Shown piece by piece: positions 1-6,389 of a DNA stretch of 6,696 bases. Source of the stretch: Candidatus Schekmanbacteria bacterium (GTDB lineage Bacteria > CSSED10-310 > JACPHN01); the NCBI GenBank assembly GCA_016188575.1, contig JACPHN010000157.1:1-6696 (forward strand). The letters run 5' to 3'. The notes below the pieces were generated by a model. It was given only the letters and a program-made list of their open reading frames with translations. It was not told where the DNA came from and made no database searches. Within the stretch, counting starts at the first letter, position 1; each line of letters opens with the position of its first letter. The position numbers and the translations under genes were made by a program.

Positions 1-62
1 CGCTGTGCCAGCACCACTCTGAAGAAGCGGTCGTGGGGGTCGGTGATGGCGCTGCTCGACAT
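1..62 (-). CDS. Rpn/YhgA-like recombination-promoting nuclease, N-terminal fragment (runs off left edge)
   Basis: Reading leftwards from an ATG at 62-60, the frame encodes MSSSAITDPHDRFFRVVLAQ and leaves the window. The stretch T-D-P-H-D-R-F-F-R is the usual opening of Rpn-family proteins (PD-(D/E)XK nuclease fold, formerly annotated as putative transposases), which typically begin with a PHDxxFR motif just after the start. Characterised E. coli members are DNA endonucleases that promote RecA-independent recombination. The catalytic residues lie outside the window and cannot be checked. A weak GAGG (complement of 74-77) lies 11 bases upstream of the ATG, and a possible promoter is at 110-138. 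The gene is divergent from the large protease gene. The family call rests on about 20 residues; the alternative is an unrelated short gene. Confidence 0.6.
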   Translation of the reverse strand, partial: MSSSAITDPHDRFFRVVLAQ

Positions 63-109
63 CGGCTCGGCGGCCTCGGAGTGAGTGCGAAAGAGCTGTT
101 CTTGCCGCA

Positions 110-138
110 ATTCTAGCAGCTCGCCGGGGGGCTGGGAA
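110..138 (-). promoter_or_regulatory. Possible sigma-70-like promoter for the left nuclease-family gene
   Basis: On the minus strand a TTCCCA box (complement of 133-138) is followed after 17 bases by TAGAAT (complement of 110-115), which matches TATAAT at five of six positions. It lies about 48 bases upstream of the ATG at 62. A small inverted repeat, GAGCTG (93-98) and CAGCTC (117-122), overlaps the -10 area and could be an operator. In GC-rich DNA such matches are only suggestive. Confidence 0.3.
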
Positions 139-426
139 GGTCTGTGGCGGCGCCGAAGAACGTCCGCCGCACGCACGGGTGGTGTTGCCTGGACGCGCTG
201 GCGTGGGTCCAGGAGGTCAGGAGCACGAGAGGGCGCGAGGGCAACTCCTGGTACAAGAAGTGACTGCAGCTCTTGGCCGGCGAGCACCTGGAAGGGCAGG
301 GTTGCCGCCGACGTTCCGGTCGGGGGCTGGCCGGCGCGTGCGGCTTGCCGAAGCCCGGGGCAAGTAGATGAACGCGCGCAGGCGCCCTCCACCTGCCGCC
401 GCCGCTGGTGGTGCATGCCGCCGGGA

Positions 427-462
427 GCAAGCAAACGTTGCGCCGCCGCTTCATTTGCTTGC
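427..462. repeat. Inverted repeat with 9-bp perfect arms
   Basis: GCAAGCAAA (427-435) and TTTGCTTGC (454-462) are exact reverse complements around an 18-base spacer. The arms are less GC-rich than their surroundings. The element could be a transcription-factor site or a transcript hairpin; there is no T-tract on either side to make it a classical terminator. Function unknown. Confidence 0.4.
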
Positions 463-859
463 GCATCGACAGCGCCGCCAGAGCGGCTTAAGGTAACGCG
501 GCAGAGGCGTACGAACATGAGCTTGAGCACACAGCGAAGGCCGGTGATCTGTGATGGCGGCGTGGCGACGACGCCGGCGCACACACACGAACGCCTGGTG
601 GCACGCCGCCGCCGCGGTCACTCGGGAAGTTTTGTGCAGACCGCGCCGCGTTCGGGCCGCGCGCGGGGCGGCGCCCGTGGCACGCCCTGTGCAGCATCCC
701 CCGGCATGAGCTCGCAAGGCACTCTCAGAATACTGCACCTACACCTCCTGGAGCTGTCGCGATTCGCCTCGGCGTGCATCGCTCTCGCCCACCAGATCCT
801 CCGTGAGGATGCCGAGCAGAGCGGGGCGCGAACCTGGGGTGTCGTTCGATCCGGTGCGC

Positions 860-878
860 GCGCTCCATACGCATGCGA
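860..878 (+). repeat. 19-bp direct repeat, left copy
   Basis: GCGCTCCATACGCATGCGA occurs here and again, identical and in the same orientation, at 6055-6073. It contains the 8-bp palindrome CGCATGCG (870-877). Identity stops abruptly on both sides (C versus A at each end). The two copies bracket the LamG remnant and the whole large gene. Possible explanations are a direct repeat from a recombination or insertion event, a dispersed genomic repeat, or a protein-binding site used twice. Confidence 0.8.
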
Positions 879-960
879 CAGAAGCCTGCGCCGGATCATC
901 GCAACTTCCACGGAGGCGTCGACAAATGGCGAATGACATGTCGACGGCACATGAAAACAG

Positions 961-989
961 TTGCGGGGCCCGAGTGGGTGAGGAATAAT
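961..989 (+). promoter_or_regulatory. Possible promoter upstream of the LamG remnant and protease gene
   Basis: TTGCGG (961-966) and AATAAT (984-989) are separated by exactly 17 bases; the -10 box matches TATAAT at five of six positions, while the -35 box matches only its TTG. It is the most A/T-rich patch in this stretch. It could serve the frame starting near 1074 and perhaps the protease gene at 1407, which would then have a leader of roughly 400 bases. Confidence 0.35.
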
Positions 990-1073
990 GGTGGGCAAGG
1001 GCACCGGGCGGGGATGCTCTCCGGGGCCACAGATTGCCCGCCGTGGAACGGAAGCGCGACGAGGATGGGTGCG

Positions 1074-1289
1074 ATGAGGCAATGCAGTCGAGTTTTCGGT
1101 TGGTCCATGGGGCGAGCTCGGACGCTGGCGAAGGCGCGAGCCATTGTCACCGTGATGGTCGCCGCTACCGCCCTGTGCGCCACGGCTTCCCGCGCCGATA
1201 TCGCGTCCGGCCTCGTCCCGCTCCGTGAATTCCATGGGAACGCGAACGATAGCTCGGGGGATGGGGACAACGGCACGGCGGTCGGCGTG
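1074..1289 (+). pseudogene. Truncated secreted LamG-domain protein remnant (signal peptide plus start of lectin fold)
   Basis: From the ATG at 1074 (GAGG at 1061-1064, nine bases upstream; a second in-frame ATG lies at 1107) the frame encodes a basic N-terminus, a hydrophobic core IVTVMVAATALCATA and an Ala-rich cleavage region ending SRA. It continues DIASGLVPLREFHGNANDSS and then GDGDNGTAVGV. This matches the classic start of bacterial LamG/concanavalin-like proteins (typically GLVAYYPFNGNANDSSGNGNNGT). After about residue 72 the similarity stops: the next residues form an unrelated hydrophobic stretch (LIAMLGALLLGARL, 1290-1331) instead of the expected beta-sandwich. No stop codon separates it from the protease at 1407, so it may be a decayed 5' fragment that happens to be in frame, or an N-terminal extension of the large protein. 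I favour a remnant because a second, better signal peptide with its own ribosome-binding site follows. Confidence 0.55.
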
Positions 1290-1388
1290 TTGATCGCGAT
1301 GCTCGGCGCCCTGCTCCTGGGAGCGCGGCTACCGCTGGCGCGCGTCCTATGGGCGCGCGGCAACCACCGCGGCGAGCTCGTCGCAGGC

Positions 1389-1396
1389 GGAGAGGA
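1389..1396 (+). promoter_or_regulatory. Ribosome-binding site that decides the start of the protease gene
   Basis: GGAGAGGA lies 10 bases before the ATG at 1407 and is the best Shine-Dalgarno-like match among the in-frame ATGs inspected (1065, 1074, 1107 and 1407). It directly precedes a canonical signal peptide, which supports 1407 as the real start. Confidence 0.55.
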
Positions 1397-1406
1397 TCCT
1401 GAGCGA

Positions 1407-4400
1407 ATGGCTCCTTCGTACCTCGCGGCGCTGGCGGCCGTGCTGCTCGCCGTGGTCGGAACAGCGTCGGCGAGCCACGCCGCACGCGCTACCGGTGGCC
1501 GGACCGCGGCCGTAATAGCCAAATTCAAGGCCGAAACGGACTGGCGCACCGAGGTGGTGAGCGGCATGGCGCCGCGACCGCTACACGGGCATCTATCGCG
1601 AGCGATGGCGCGCGCCATCCCTGCCGACCGCCTCGCTGGTCTGGCCAGCACGCTCGTTTTCGACGCCGAGTCCGCCGCGCAGGCCGCTCACATCCTCGCG
1701 GAGCTCGCGCGCCGGCCGGACGTCGAATGGGCCGAGCTGGACGGCACGATGCGCGCCGCGGAGCTGCTTCCGAATGACGCCCGCTTTGCGGCTCAGTATG
1801 GCTTGCACAATACCGGTCAGGACGGCGGGAGCCCGGACGTGGACATCGACGCTCCCGCGGCCTGGGACGTCACGACTGGGAGCGACGCGGTCATCCTCGC
1901 CATTCTTGACACCGGCATCGATTACGAGCACGAGGACATCCGCGACCGCATCGCGCTGGTGAGCGGCGCCGACCTGGTCAACGGCGACAGCGACCCGAGC
2001 GACGACGCCGGGCATGGCACCCACGTCGCCGGCATCGCCGCCGGGCGCGGCGACAATGGCATCGGGATCGCGGGCGTCTGCTGGCAATGCCCGATCATGC
2101 CGATCAAGGTGCTCGACGCTCAGGGCACGGGCACCTTCTCCGACATCGCTGCCGGAATCACCCTGGCCGCCGGCAGCGGAGCGCGAGCGATCAACCTGTC
2201 GCTCGGCGCGGCGACGCCCTCTCAGGCCATCCAGGACGCGATCGACGCGGCCTGGGCCGCCGGTGCGGTGATCGTGGCGGCCGCGGGCAACGCCGGCACG
2301 AGCGCGCCCTTCTACCCGGCGGCCAACAATCATGTGTATGCAGTGGCCGCGATCGACCACACCGGGGCACGCACCAGCTTCTCGAGCTACGGCGGCTTCG
2401 TCGACATCGCCGCACCTGGCGCCGACATCCAGAGCACCCTGCCGGGAAATGCCTACGCCGGTTGGAACGGCACGAGCATGGCGGCGCCCTTCGTGACGGG
2501 CATCATCGGGCTGCTGGCCGCGCAGCACCCGAGTTGGAACCCGCACCTGTTGACCGAGCAGGTGAGCCGGACGGCGAAGTCGGTTCCGGCGACCGATGTC
2601 GGGGCGGGGCTTGCGACTGCCGGCGCCGCGCTGCAGACGGCGGTGCTGCCGGTGATCAGCGTCGCCGCGGCGACCGTGTCCGACCCGGGGCCGAGCGGCG
2701 ACGGCGATGGGCGCCTCGACCTCGGCGAATCCATCGCGCTGACGGTGACGCTGCGGAGCGACTTCGGCGACCTTGCCGGCCTGACTGGCACGCTGTCCAC
2801 CGCGGCGGCCGGAGTGTGGATCTCCGATGACGGTGGCACCTGGGAAGCCGTCCGCTCCGGCGAGTCGGCGAGCACCGGCGGCGATCCGTTCCTGCTGAGC
2901 GCGACCGCGCCGGCCAGGGCGGGGGACGTGATCCAGCTCTCGCTGGCGGTCACGGATGGCGCCGGCTTCAGCGCCGACTTGAGCTTGGAGCTGACCATCG
3001 ACGGCGGCGTGGAGCTGCCGACCAACGTTTTTTGCAGCGACTACACCATCACCAAGAACATCTACATGGTGCGCGATCACGTGGTGGTGTGCGAGGGCAA
3101 GACGCTCACGATCGAGCCGGGGACGGTGCTGAGGTTCGTCAAGGGCGCGGCGTCGGATGGGCAGCCCATCGAATTCGCCGTAGATGGCAAGCTATGGGCT
3201 GTGGGCACGGCAGAGGAACCGATTGTGTTTACTTCGGCCGAGGCAAACCCGGCGGTCGGGGACTGGGGGGCGCTGCACTTTCGGGATAGCAGTGCGGATT
3301 CATTTGGCTGGGCGGCGAAACAGGACTTGACGGTTGGGACAGATCCCTATGGCGTAGCGGTGGCCGACCTCGACGGTGACGGCGATAACGACATCGTCGC
3401 GGCGAACTACGAGTCGGGCACGGTGGGCGTGTTGCTTCGCGAGGCGGCGGGCTGGGCAGTGAAACAGGATCTGGCGGTGGGGAGTCCTCATGACGTTGCG
3501 GTGGGCGACCTGGACGGTGACGGCGACAACGACATCGTCGCGGCGAACTACGACTCGGCTACGGTGAGCGTGCTGCTTCGCGGGGCGGCGGGCTGGGCAG
3601 CGAAACAGGACTTGGCGGTCGGGATCGCTCCTTGGGGCGTAGCCGTGGGCGACCTCGACGGGGACGGTGACAACGACATCGTCGCGGCGAACGCGGGCTC
3701 GGACACGGTGAGCGTGCTGCTTCGCGAGGCGGCGGGCTGGGCGCCAAAGCAGGACCTGACGGTGGGCATCACGCTTCGTAAGGTAGCGGTGGGCGACCTC
3801 GACGGCGACGGCGACAACGACATCGCGGCTACCGTTAACGCGGACTCGGGCACGGTGAGCGTGCAGCTTCGCATGGCGGCGGGCTGGGCACCGAAACAGG
3901 ATCTGACGGTCGGGACCACTCCTCTTGACGTAGCCGTGGGCGACCTCGACGGGGACGGCGACAACGACATCGTCGCGGCGAACAGAAACTCGCACACGGT
4001 GAGCGTGTTGCTTCGCGAGGCGGCGGGCTGGGCACCCAAGCAGGATCTGACGGTGGGGACCGAACCTCTGGGCGTGGCGGTGGGCGACCTCGACGAGGAC
4101 GGCGACAACGACATCGTCGCGACGAACTCCGGCTCGGCCACGGTGAGCGTGTTGCTTCGCAATGCCGCAGGCTGGGCCGCGAAACAGGACTTGGCGGCCG
4201 GGAGCTTTCCTAGGGGCGTAGCCGTGGGCGATGTCGACGGCAACGGCAACAACGACCTCATCTGGACGGTCGGCGCCACGGTGAGCGTGTTGCGTCGATT
4301 TGGCACGCTCGACGGCTCGAACCTGCGGTTTTCCGCAGTTGAGTATGGCGCCGGGCTCAAGGCCAGTTCAAGCAGTCCCTACGTCGTTGACGTCACAGTG

Positions 4401-6047
4401 CGGCAATCGACCAATGGTTTCGCAGGTGATGGCACTTCGCACCCTCAGCTTGAGCGTCTTGCTATCTCTAATGTTTCGGCCACTGCGGCGAGCGGCGGCG
4501 CCTACTCCGTCCTGCGGGATTCGACCGCCACGAGCGGCTCCATTTCCGTCGGCAAGATCTCTGGTGGCTCCTTCTCTACGTCTGGCTCGATCTCGGCGTC
4601 TTCGATCGACAGCGCCACCATCTCTTCCTCTGTCAGTGTCAACGGCTCCCTCGCCGACTCGACGATCATCAGCAATGGCACCATCACCGCTTCCTCCGTC
4701 AAGAGCTCGCGCATTTCGGGCAACGCGGGCGGCGTGACCGGTGTCACCGGAGCCGTGTCGAACTCCCTCATCATCGGCAACACCGGGGATGGAGTCACCG
4801 GCTCCCCCACGATCGTCAACTCCACCATCGCAGGCAACACCGGTTCCGGAGTCGTCCTCACGGGAGCCGGCAGTGCCACCGGCTCGATCATCGACAACGG
4901 CGACGGTTCCGGCGGGCGATATGCCGTCAAGCATACGGCAACGGGGAGCTCCAACTTCGAGGGCAACTACTGGGGCCGCACGACGACCGCCCAATTCGAC
5001 GCAGCGGACACCAACGGAAACCGCGCGAACGACGAGATCAACCTCAACCGCGAGGCGATCTGGGACTGGTACGACAAGATTCTGACCAGCGACGGGAAGG
5101 TCGACTACGACAACTGGCTCCCCGCAGCCCCGAGCACCGCTCCTGCCTACCTCGAAAGCGTCACGTTGACCCCTCCGAGCCCTGTGGGCGCTCAACCCGT
5201 GTCGTTCACGCTGCAGTTCAGCCGGTCCATGGACGCTAGTGTTACTCCGGCCGTGACCTTCGGCCTCGATGCTCCGTTCGACGATTTCGCACTGTCGAAC
5301 CCCACCTGGTCGACCACCGTCGCCACGAGTGACACGCTCACGCTGCAGTACACGATCGTCAGCGAAACCCCGGACGGGCTGAGCACAATTCGGGTCTCGG
5401 GCGCAAAGGATGGCGCGGGCCGCACGCTTCCCGACGACACCTCCACGACCTTCACCATCGATACGCCGATCGGCATCGCGCGCGGCATCGCCGTAGGACT
5501 GGGTGCGTTTGGCGGACCACAAGCGAGAGCGACGGTTTCCGCGATCGTGTCCTGGCAACCGGTCCAGGAGAACGACCTGGGCAGTTATACGGTGCTCTGG
5601 GGCCGCAGCTCTGGCCAGCTTACCAATAGCGAGGACGCGGGCCTTGCCACCTACCAGGTAATCGGTGGCCTGGCTCCGCAGACCGACTATTGCTTCGCCG
5701 TGCAGACGAGGGAAATCAGTAGTAACCCGGGGCCAATTTCGGATGTCGTCTGCGTAACGACCACGGCCGGCCTGACAGCCACACCGACTGCCACGCCAAC
5801 CGTAACGCCCATCGCCCCGACGGCAACAGTTACTACCACGCCGGCGCCACCGGCCACTCCCACCGTAACTGCGGTTGCCGCAACGCCAACAACCACGGGC
5901 ACACCGACCGCCACGCCGACTGCCACCCCGCCATCCACCGCAGTCCCCGTCGGCGGCCACCCATTGATCTGGCCGCTGCTCGGACTGCTCGGGCTGACGC
6001 TGGTCTCGGCGCTTCGCACCGTGCCTTCTCGGCGCCGACTTGGATGA
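1407..6047 (+). CDS. Large secreted, cell-surface S8 (subtilisin-family) protease with beta-helix, seven FG-GAP repeats, Ig-like and FN3 modules and a C-terminal anchor
   Basis: The gene encodes 1546 residues. Residues 1-25 form a Sec signal peptide (core YLAALAAVLLAVVG, cleavage after ASA or SHA). Residues ~30-112 resemble an I9/fervidolysin-type inhibitory propeptide. Residues ~130-410 are the S8 domain, with the catalytic triad Asp168 (ILDTGID), His203 (GHGTHVAG) and Ser357 (NGTSMAAP) plus oxyanion Asn295 (AAGN), so it should be active. Residues ~413-530 look Ig-like (GDGDGRLDLGES). Residues ~534-632 begin a right-handed beta-helix (TLTIEPGTVLRF, EEPIVFTS). Residues 634-965 carry seven FG-GAP/VCBS repeats with DLDGDGDND calcium loops. 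The helix resumes at ~969 (DGSNLRFSAVEYG) and runs to NYWG at 1187-1190. A Big-like domain (~1249-1354), an FN3 domain (~1373-1454), a Thr/Pro/Ala stalk (1457-1514) and a hydrophobic segment (~1520-1536) with tail RRRLG complete it. The predicted role is surface-displayed or released proteolysis and adhesion. The frame stays open upstream to 873, so the start could be as early as 1074; the signal peptide and RBS favour 1407. The substrate is unknown. Confidence 0.9.
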   Translation: MAPSYLAALAAVLLAVVGTASASHAARATGGRTAAVIAKFKAETDWRTEVVSGMAPRPLHGHLSRAMARAIPADRLAGLASTLVFDAESAAQAAHILAELARRPDVEWAELDGTMRAAELLPNDARFAAQYGLHNTGQDGGSPDVDIDAPAAWDVTTGSDAVILAILDTGIDYEHEDIRDRIALVSGADLVNGDSDPSDDAGHGTHVAGIAAGRGDNGIGIAGVCWQCPIMPIKVLDAQGTGTFSDIAAGITLAAGSGARAINLSLGAATPSQAIQDAIDAAWAAGAVIVAAAGNAGTSAPFYPAANNHVYAVAAIDHTGARTSFSSYGGFVDIAAPGADIQSTLPGNAYAGWNGTSMAAPFVTGIIGLLAAQHPSWNPHLLTEQVSRTAKSVPATDVGAGLATAGAALQTAVLPVISVAAATVSDPGPSGDGDGRLDLGESIALTVTLRSDFGDLAGLTGTLSTAAAGVWISDDGGTWEAVRSGESASTGGDPFLLSATAPARAGDVIQLSLAVTDGAGFSADLSLELTIDGGVELPTNVFCSDYTITKNIYMVRDHVVVCEGKTLTIEPGTVLRFVKGAASDGQPIEFAVDGKLWAVGTAEEPIVFTSAEANPAVGDWGALHFRDSSADSFGWAAKQDLTVGTDPYGVAVADLDGDGDNDIVAANYESGTVGVLLREAAGWAVKQDLAVGSPHDVAVGDLDGDGDNDIVAANYDSATVSVLLRGAAGWAAKQDLAVGIAPWGVAVGDLDGDGDNDIVAANAGSDTVSVLLREAAGWAPKQDLTVGITLRKVAVGDLDGDGDNDIAATVNADSGTVSVQLRMAAGWAPKQDLTVGTTPLDVAVGDLDGDGDNDIVAANRNSHTVSVLLREAAGWAPKQDLTVGTEPLGVAVGDLDEDGDNDIVATNSGSATVSVLLRNAAGWAAKQDLAAGSFPRGVAVGDVDGNGNNDLIWTVGATVSVLRRFGTLDGSNLRFSAVEYGAGLKASSSSPYVVDVTVRQSTNGFAGDGTSHPQLERLAISNVSATAASGGAYSVLRDSTATSGSISVGKISGGSFSTSGSISASSIDSATISSSVSVNGSLADSTIISNGTITASSVKSSRISGNAGGVTGVTGAVSNSLIIGNTGDGVTGSPTIVNSTIAGNTGSGVVLTGAGSATGSIIDNGDGSGGRYAVKHTATGSSNFEGNYWGRTTTAQFDAADTNGNRANDEINLNREAIWDWYDKILTSDGKVDYDNWLPAAPSTAPAYLESVTLTPPSPVGAQPVSFTLQFSRSMDASVTPAVTFGLDAPFDDFALSNPTWSTTVATSDTLTLQYTIVSETPDGLSTIRVSGAKDGAGRTLPDDTSTTFTIDTPIGIARGIAVGLGAFGGPQARATVSAIVSWQPVQENDLGSYTVLWGRSSGQLTNSEDAGLATYQVIGGLAPQTDYCFAVQTREISSNPGPISDVVCVTTTAGLTATPTATPTVTPIAPTATVTTTPAPPATPTVTAVAATPTTTGTPTATPTATPPSTAVPVGGHPLIWPLLGLLGLTLVSALRTVPSRRRLG
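3306..4301 (+). repeat. Seven tandem FG-GAP/VCBS repeat units within the protease gene (141-147 bp each)
   Basis: Units begin at 3306, 3450, 3591, 3735, 3882, 4026 and 4170, each with GWAxKQDL (x = A, V or P), and each contains VAV, a calcium loop of the DxDGDGxxD type and a strand like TVSVLLR. Unit lengths for the first six are 48, 47, 48, 49, 48 and 48 codons. Units 1-5 keep a perfect DLDGDGDND loop; unit 6 has Glu897 in place of the loop Gly; unit 7 has DVDGNGNND and diverges at its end. Seven units fit a seven-bladed beta-propeller of the integrin-alpha/FG-GAP type. DNA identity between units is high around the calcium loop, so unit-number change by recombination is likely. Confidence 0.9.
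5775..5942 (+). repeat. Low-complexity Thr-Ala-Pro stalk-coding DNA
   Basis: Imperfect iterations of ACNGCCACNCCN-type codons encode a TATPTATPT-like stretch of about 56 residues (1457-1512) between the FN3 domain and the C-terminal hydrophobic anchor. Such Thr/Pro-rich segments usually act as extended, possibly O-glycosylated stalks that hold extracellular domains away from the membrane or wall. The repeats are degenerate at the DNA level. Confidence 0.8.
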
Positions 6048-6054
6048 CCTGCGA

Positions 6055-6073
6055 GCGCTCCATACGCATGCGA
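6055..6073 (+). repeat. 19-bp direct repeat, right copy
   Basis: This is the exact second copy of GCGCTCCATACGCATGCGA, starting seven bases after the last base of the stop codon of the large gene. Together with the copy at 860-878 it brackets about 5.2 kb. It again contains the palindrome CGCATGCG (6065-6072). Flanking bases do not match those of the left copy. Confidence 0.8.
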
Positions 6074-6195
6074 ACCGGCGATCGCGCCAGCCCCGAGGCG
6101 GTAACAGCCCGCTTCGACCCCGTCTTGTTGTGCCGGTGTTTGGTGAGTAGCTCGCCCCGCGCGATGGTGCCGAGTCCGGTTTGCTTCGCGAGGGG

Positions 6196-6254
6196 ATGGC
6201 TCCTGGCTGGGGTAAGCCCGCACCCGGCGCTGTCGGGTGCGGGTTAGGAGCCAT
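6196..6254 (+). terminator. Bipartite stem-loop, possible transcription terminator of the protease gene
   Basis: An outer arm ATGGCTCCT (6196-6204) pairs perfectly with AGGAGCCAT (6246-6254), and an inner arm CCCGCACCCG (6217-6226) pairs perfectly with CGGGTGCGGG (6234-6243) around a 7-base loop. Twelve unpaired bases on the left and two on the right separate the two stems. The inner 10-bp GC stem alone is very stable. No T-tract follows on either strand, so this may be a terminator without a U-run, a transcript-stabilising hairpin or a structured mobile palindrome. Confidence 0.45.
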
Positions 6255-6294
6255 TACACCGGCAGGGATGCGCGAGAAACCAGGGGAGGAAGCG

Positions 6295-6333
6295 AAAAAA
6301 AGCTTGACCAGGGCCTCGGCCGGTGTTCTGGTC
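6295..6333 (-). terminator. Possible intrinsic terminator, minus strand
   Basis: On the minus strand GACCAG (complement of 6328-6333) pairs with CTGGTC (complement of 6306-6311). Inside the loop GGC and GCC can extend the stem around a CGAG tetraloop. After the four-base spacer AAGC come seven T residues (complement of 6295-6301). This is a reasonable rho-independent terminator for transcription arriving from the right-hand gene, although it lies about 200 bases past that gene's stop and the stem has a one-sided bulge. Confidence 0.4.
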
Positions 6334-6366
6334 GGCGAAGAGAGGTCCGGCGCCGCTTCGGCAGCG

Positions 6367-6389
6367 TGGATTCCTCGTGGAAATGACGA
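6367..6389. repeat. Degenerate REP-like palindrome (TGGATTCC...GGAAATGACG type)
   Basis: TGGATTCCTCGTGGAAATGA followed by CGA resembles the dispersed bacterial repeat TGGATTCCCGC...GCGGGAATGACG: the same left arm, a short centre, and the same ATGACG tail. Arms ATTCC and GGAAAT give only a short imperfect stem. Just upstream (about 6348-6366) a second small hairpin with a TTCG loop is present. Only one copy is visible, so genomic repetition is inferred from resemblance. Confidence 0.4.

Larger units (their letters stand above)
63..1073. other. Intergenic region with no convincing gene
   Basis: About 1 kb separates the divergent left gene from the LamG remnant. Open frames exist on both strands, but their translations are rich in Arg, Cys, His and Ser without any recognisable motif, signal peptide or hydrophobic pattern, as expected of chance frames in GC-rich DNA. 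The supportable contents are two possible promoters (110-138 and 961-989), the inverted repeat at 427-462 and the 19-bp repeat at 860-878. A short minus-strand frame ending near 739 has a mildly protein-like composition but no identifiable family, so it is not called. Confidence 0.55.

Noticed and set aside
85-936. Plus-strand open frame of 283 codons in the upstream region
   Set aside because: Composition is dominated by Arg, Ser, Cys and Ala, with no motif, no hydrophobic core pattern and no convincing ribosome-binding site.
1593-3080. Long minus-strand open frame (495 codons) opposite the protease domain
   Set aside because: It is antisense to the S8 catalytic motifs. Its translation is Arg/Gly/Ala-rich with no domain pattern, a shadow of GC-rich codon usage.
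3306-4301. Regularly spaced repeats considered as a CRISPR-like or non-coding tandem array
   Set aside because: The period is 141-147 bases, always a multiple of three, and the units encode FG-GAP repeats, so it is a protein repeat.
6078-6085. GCGATCGC octamer (HIP1-like)
   Set aside because: A single occurrence is expected by chance in GC-rich DNA and gives no evidence for a cyanobacterial origin.
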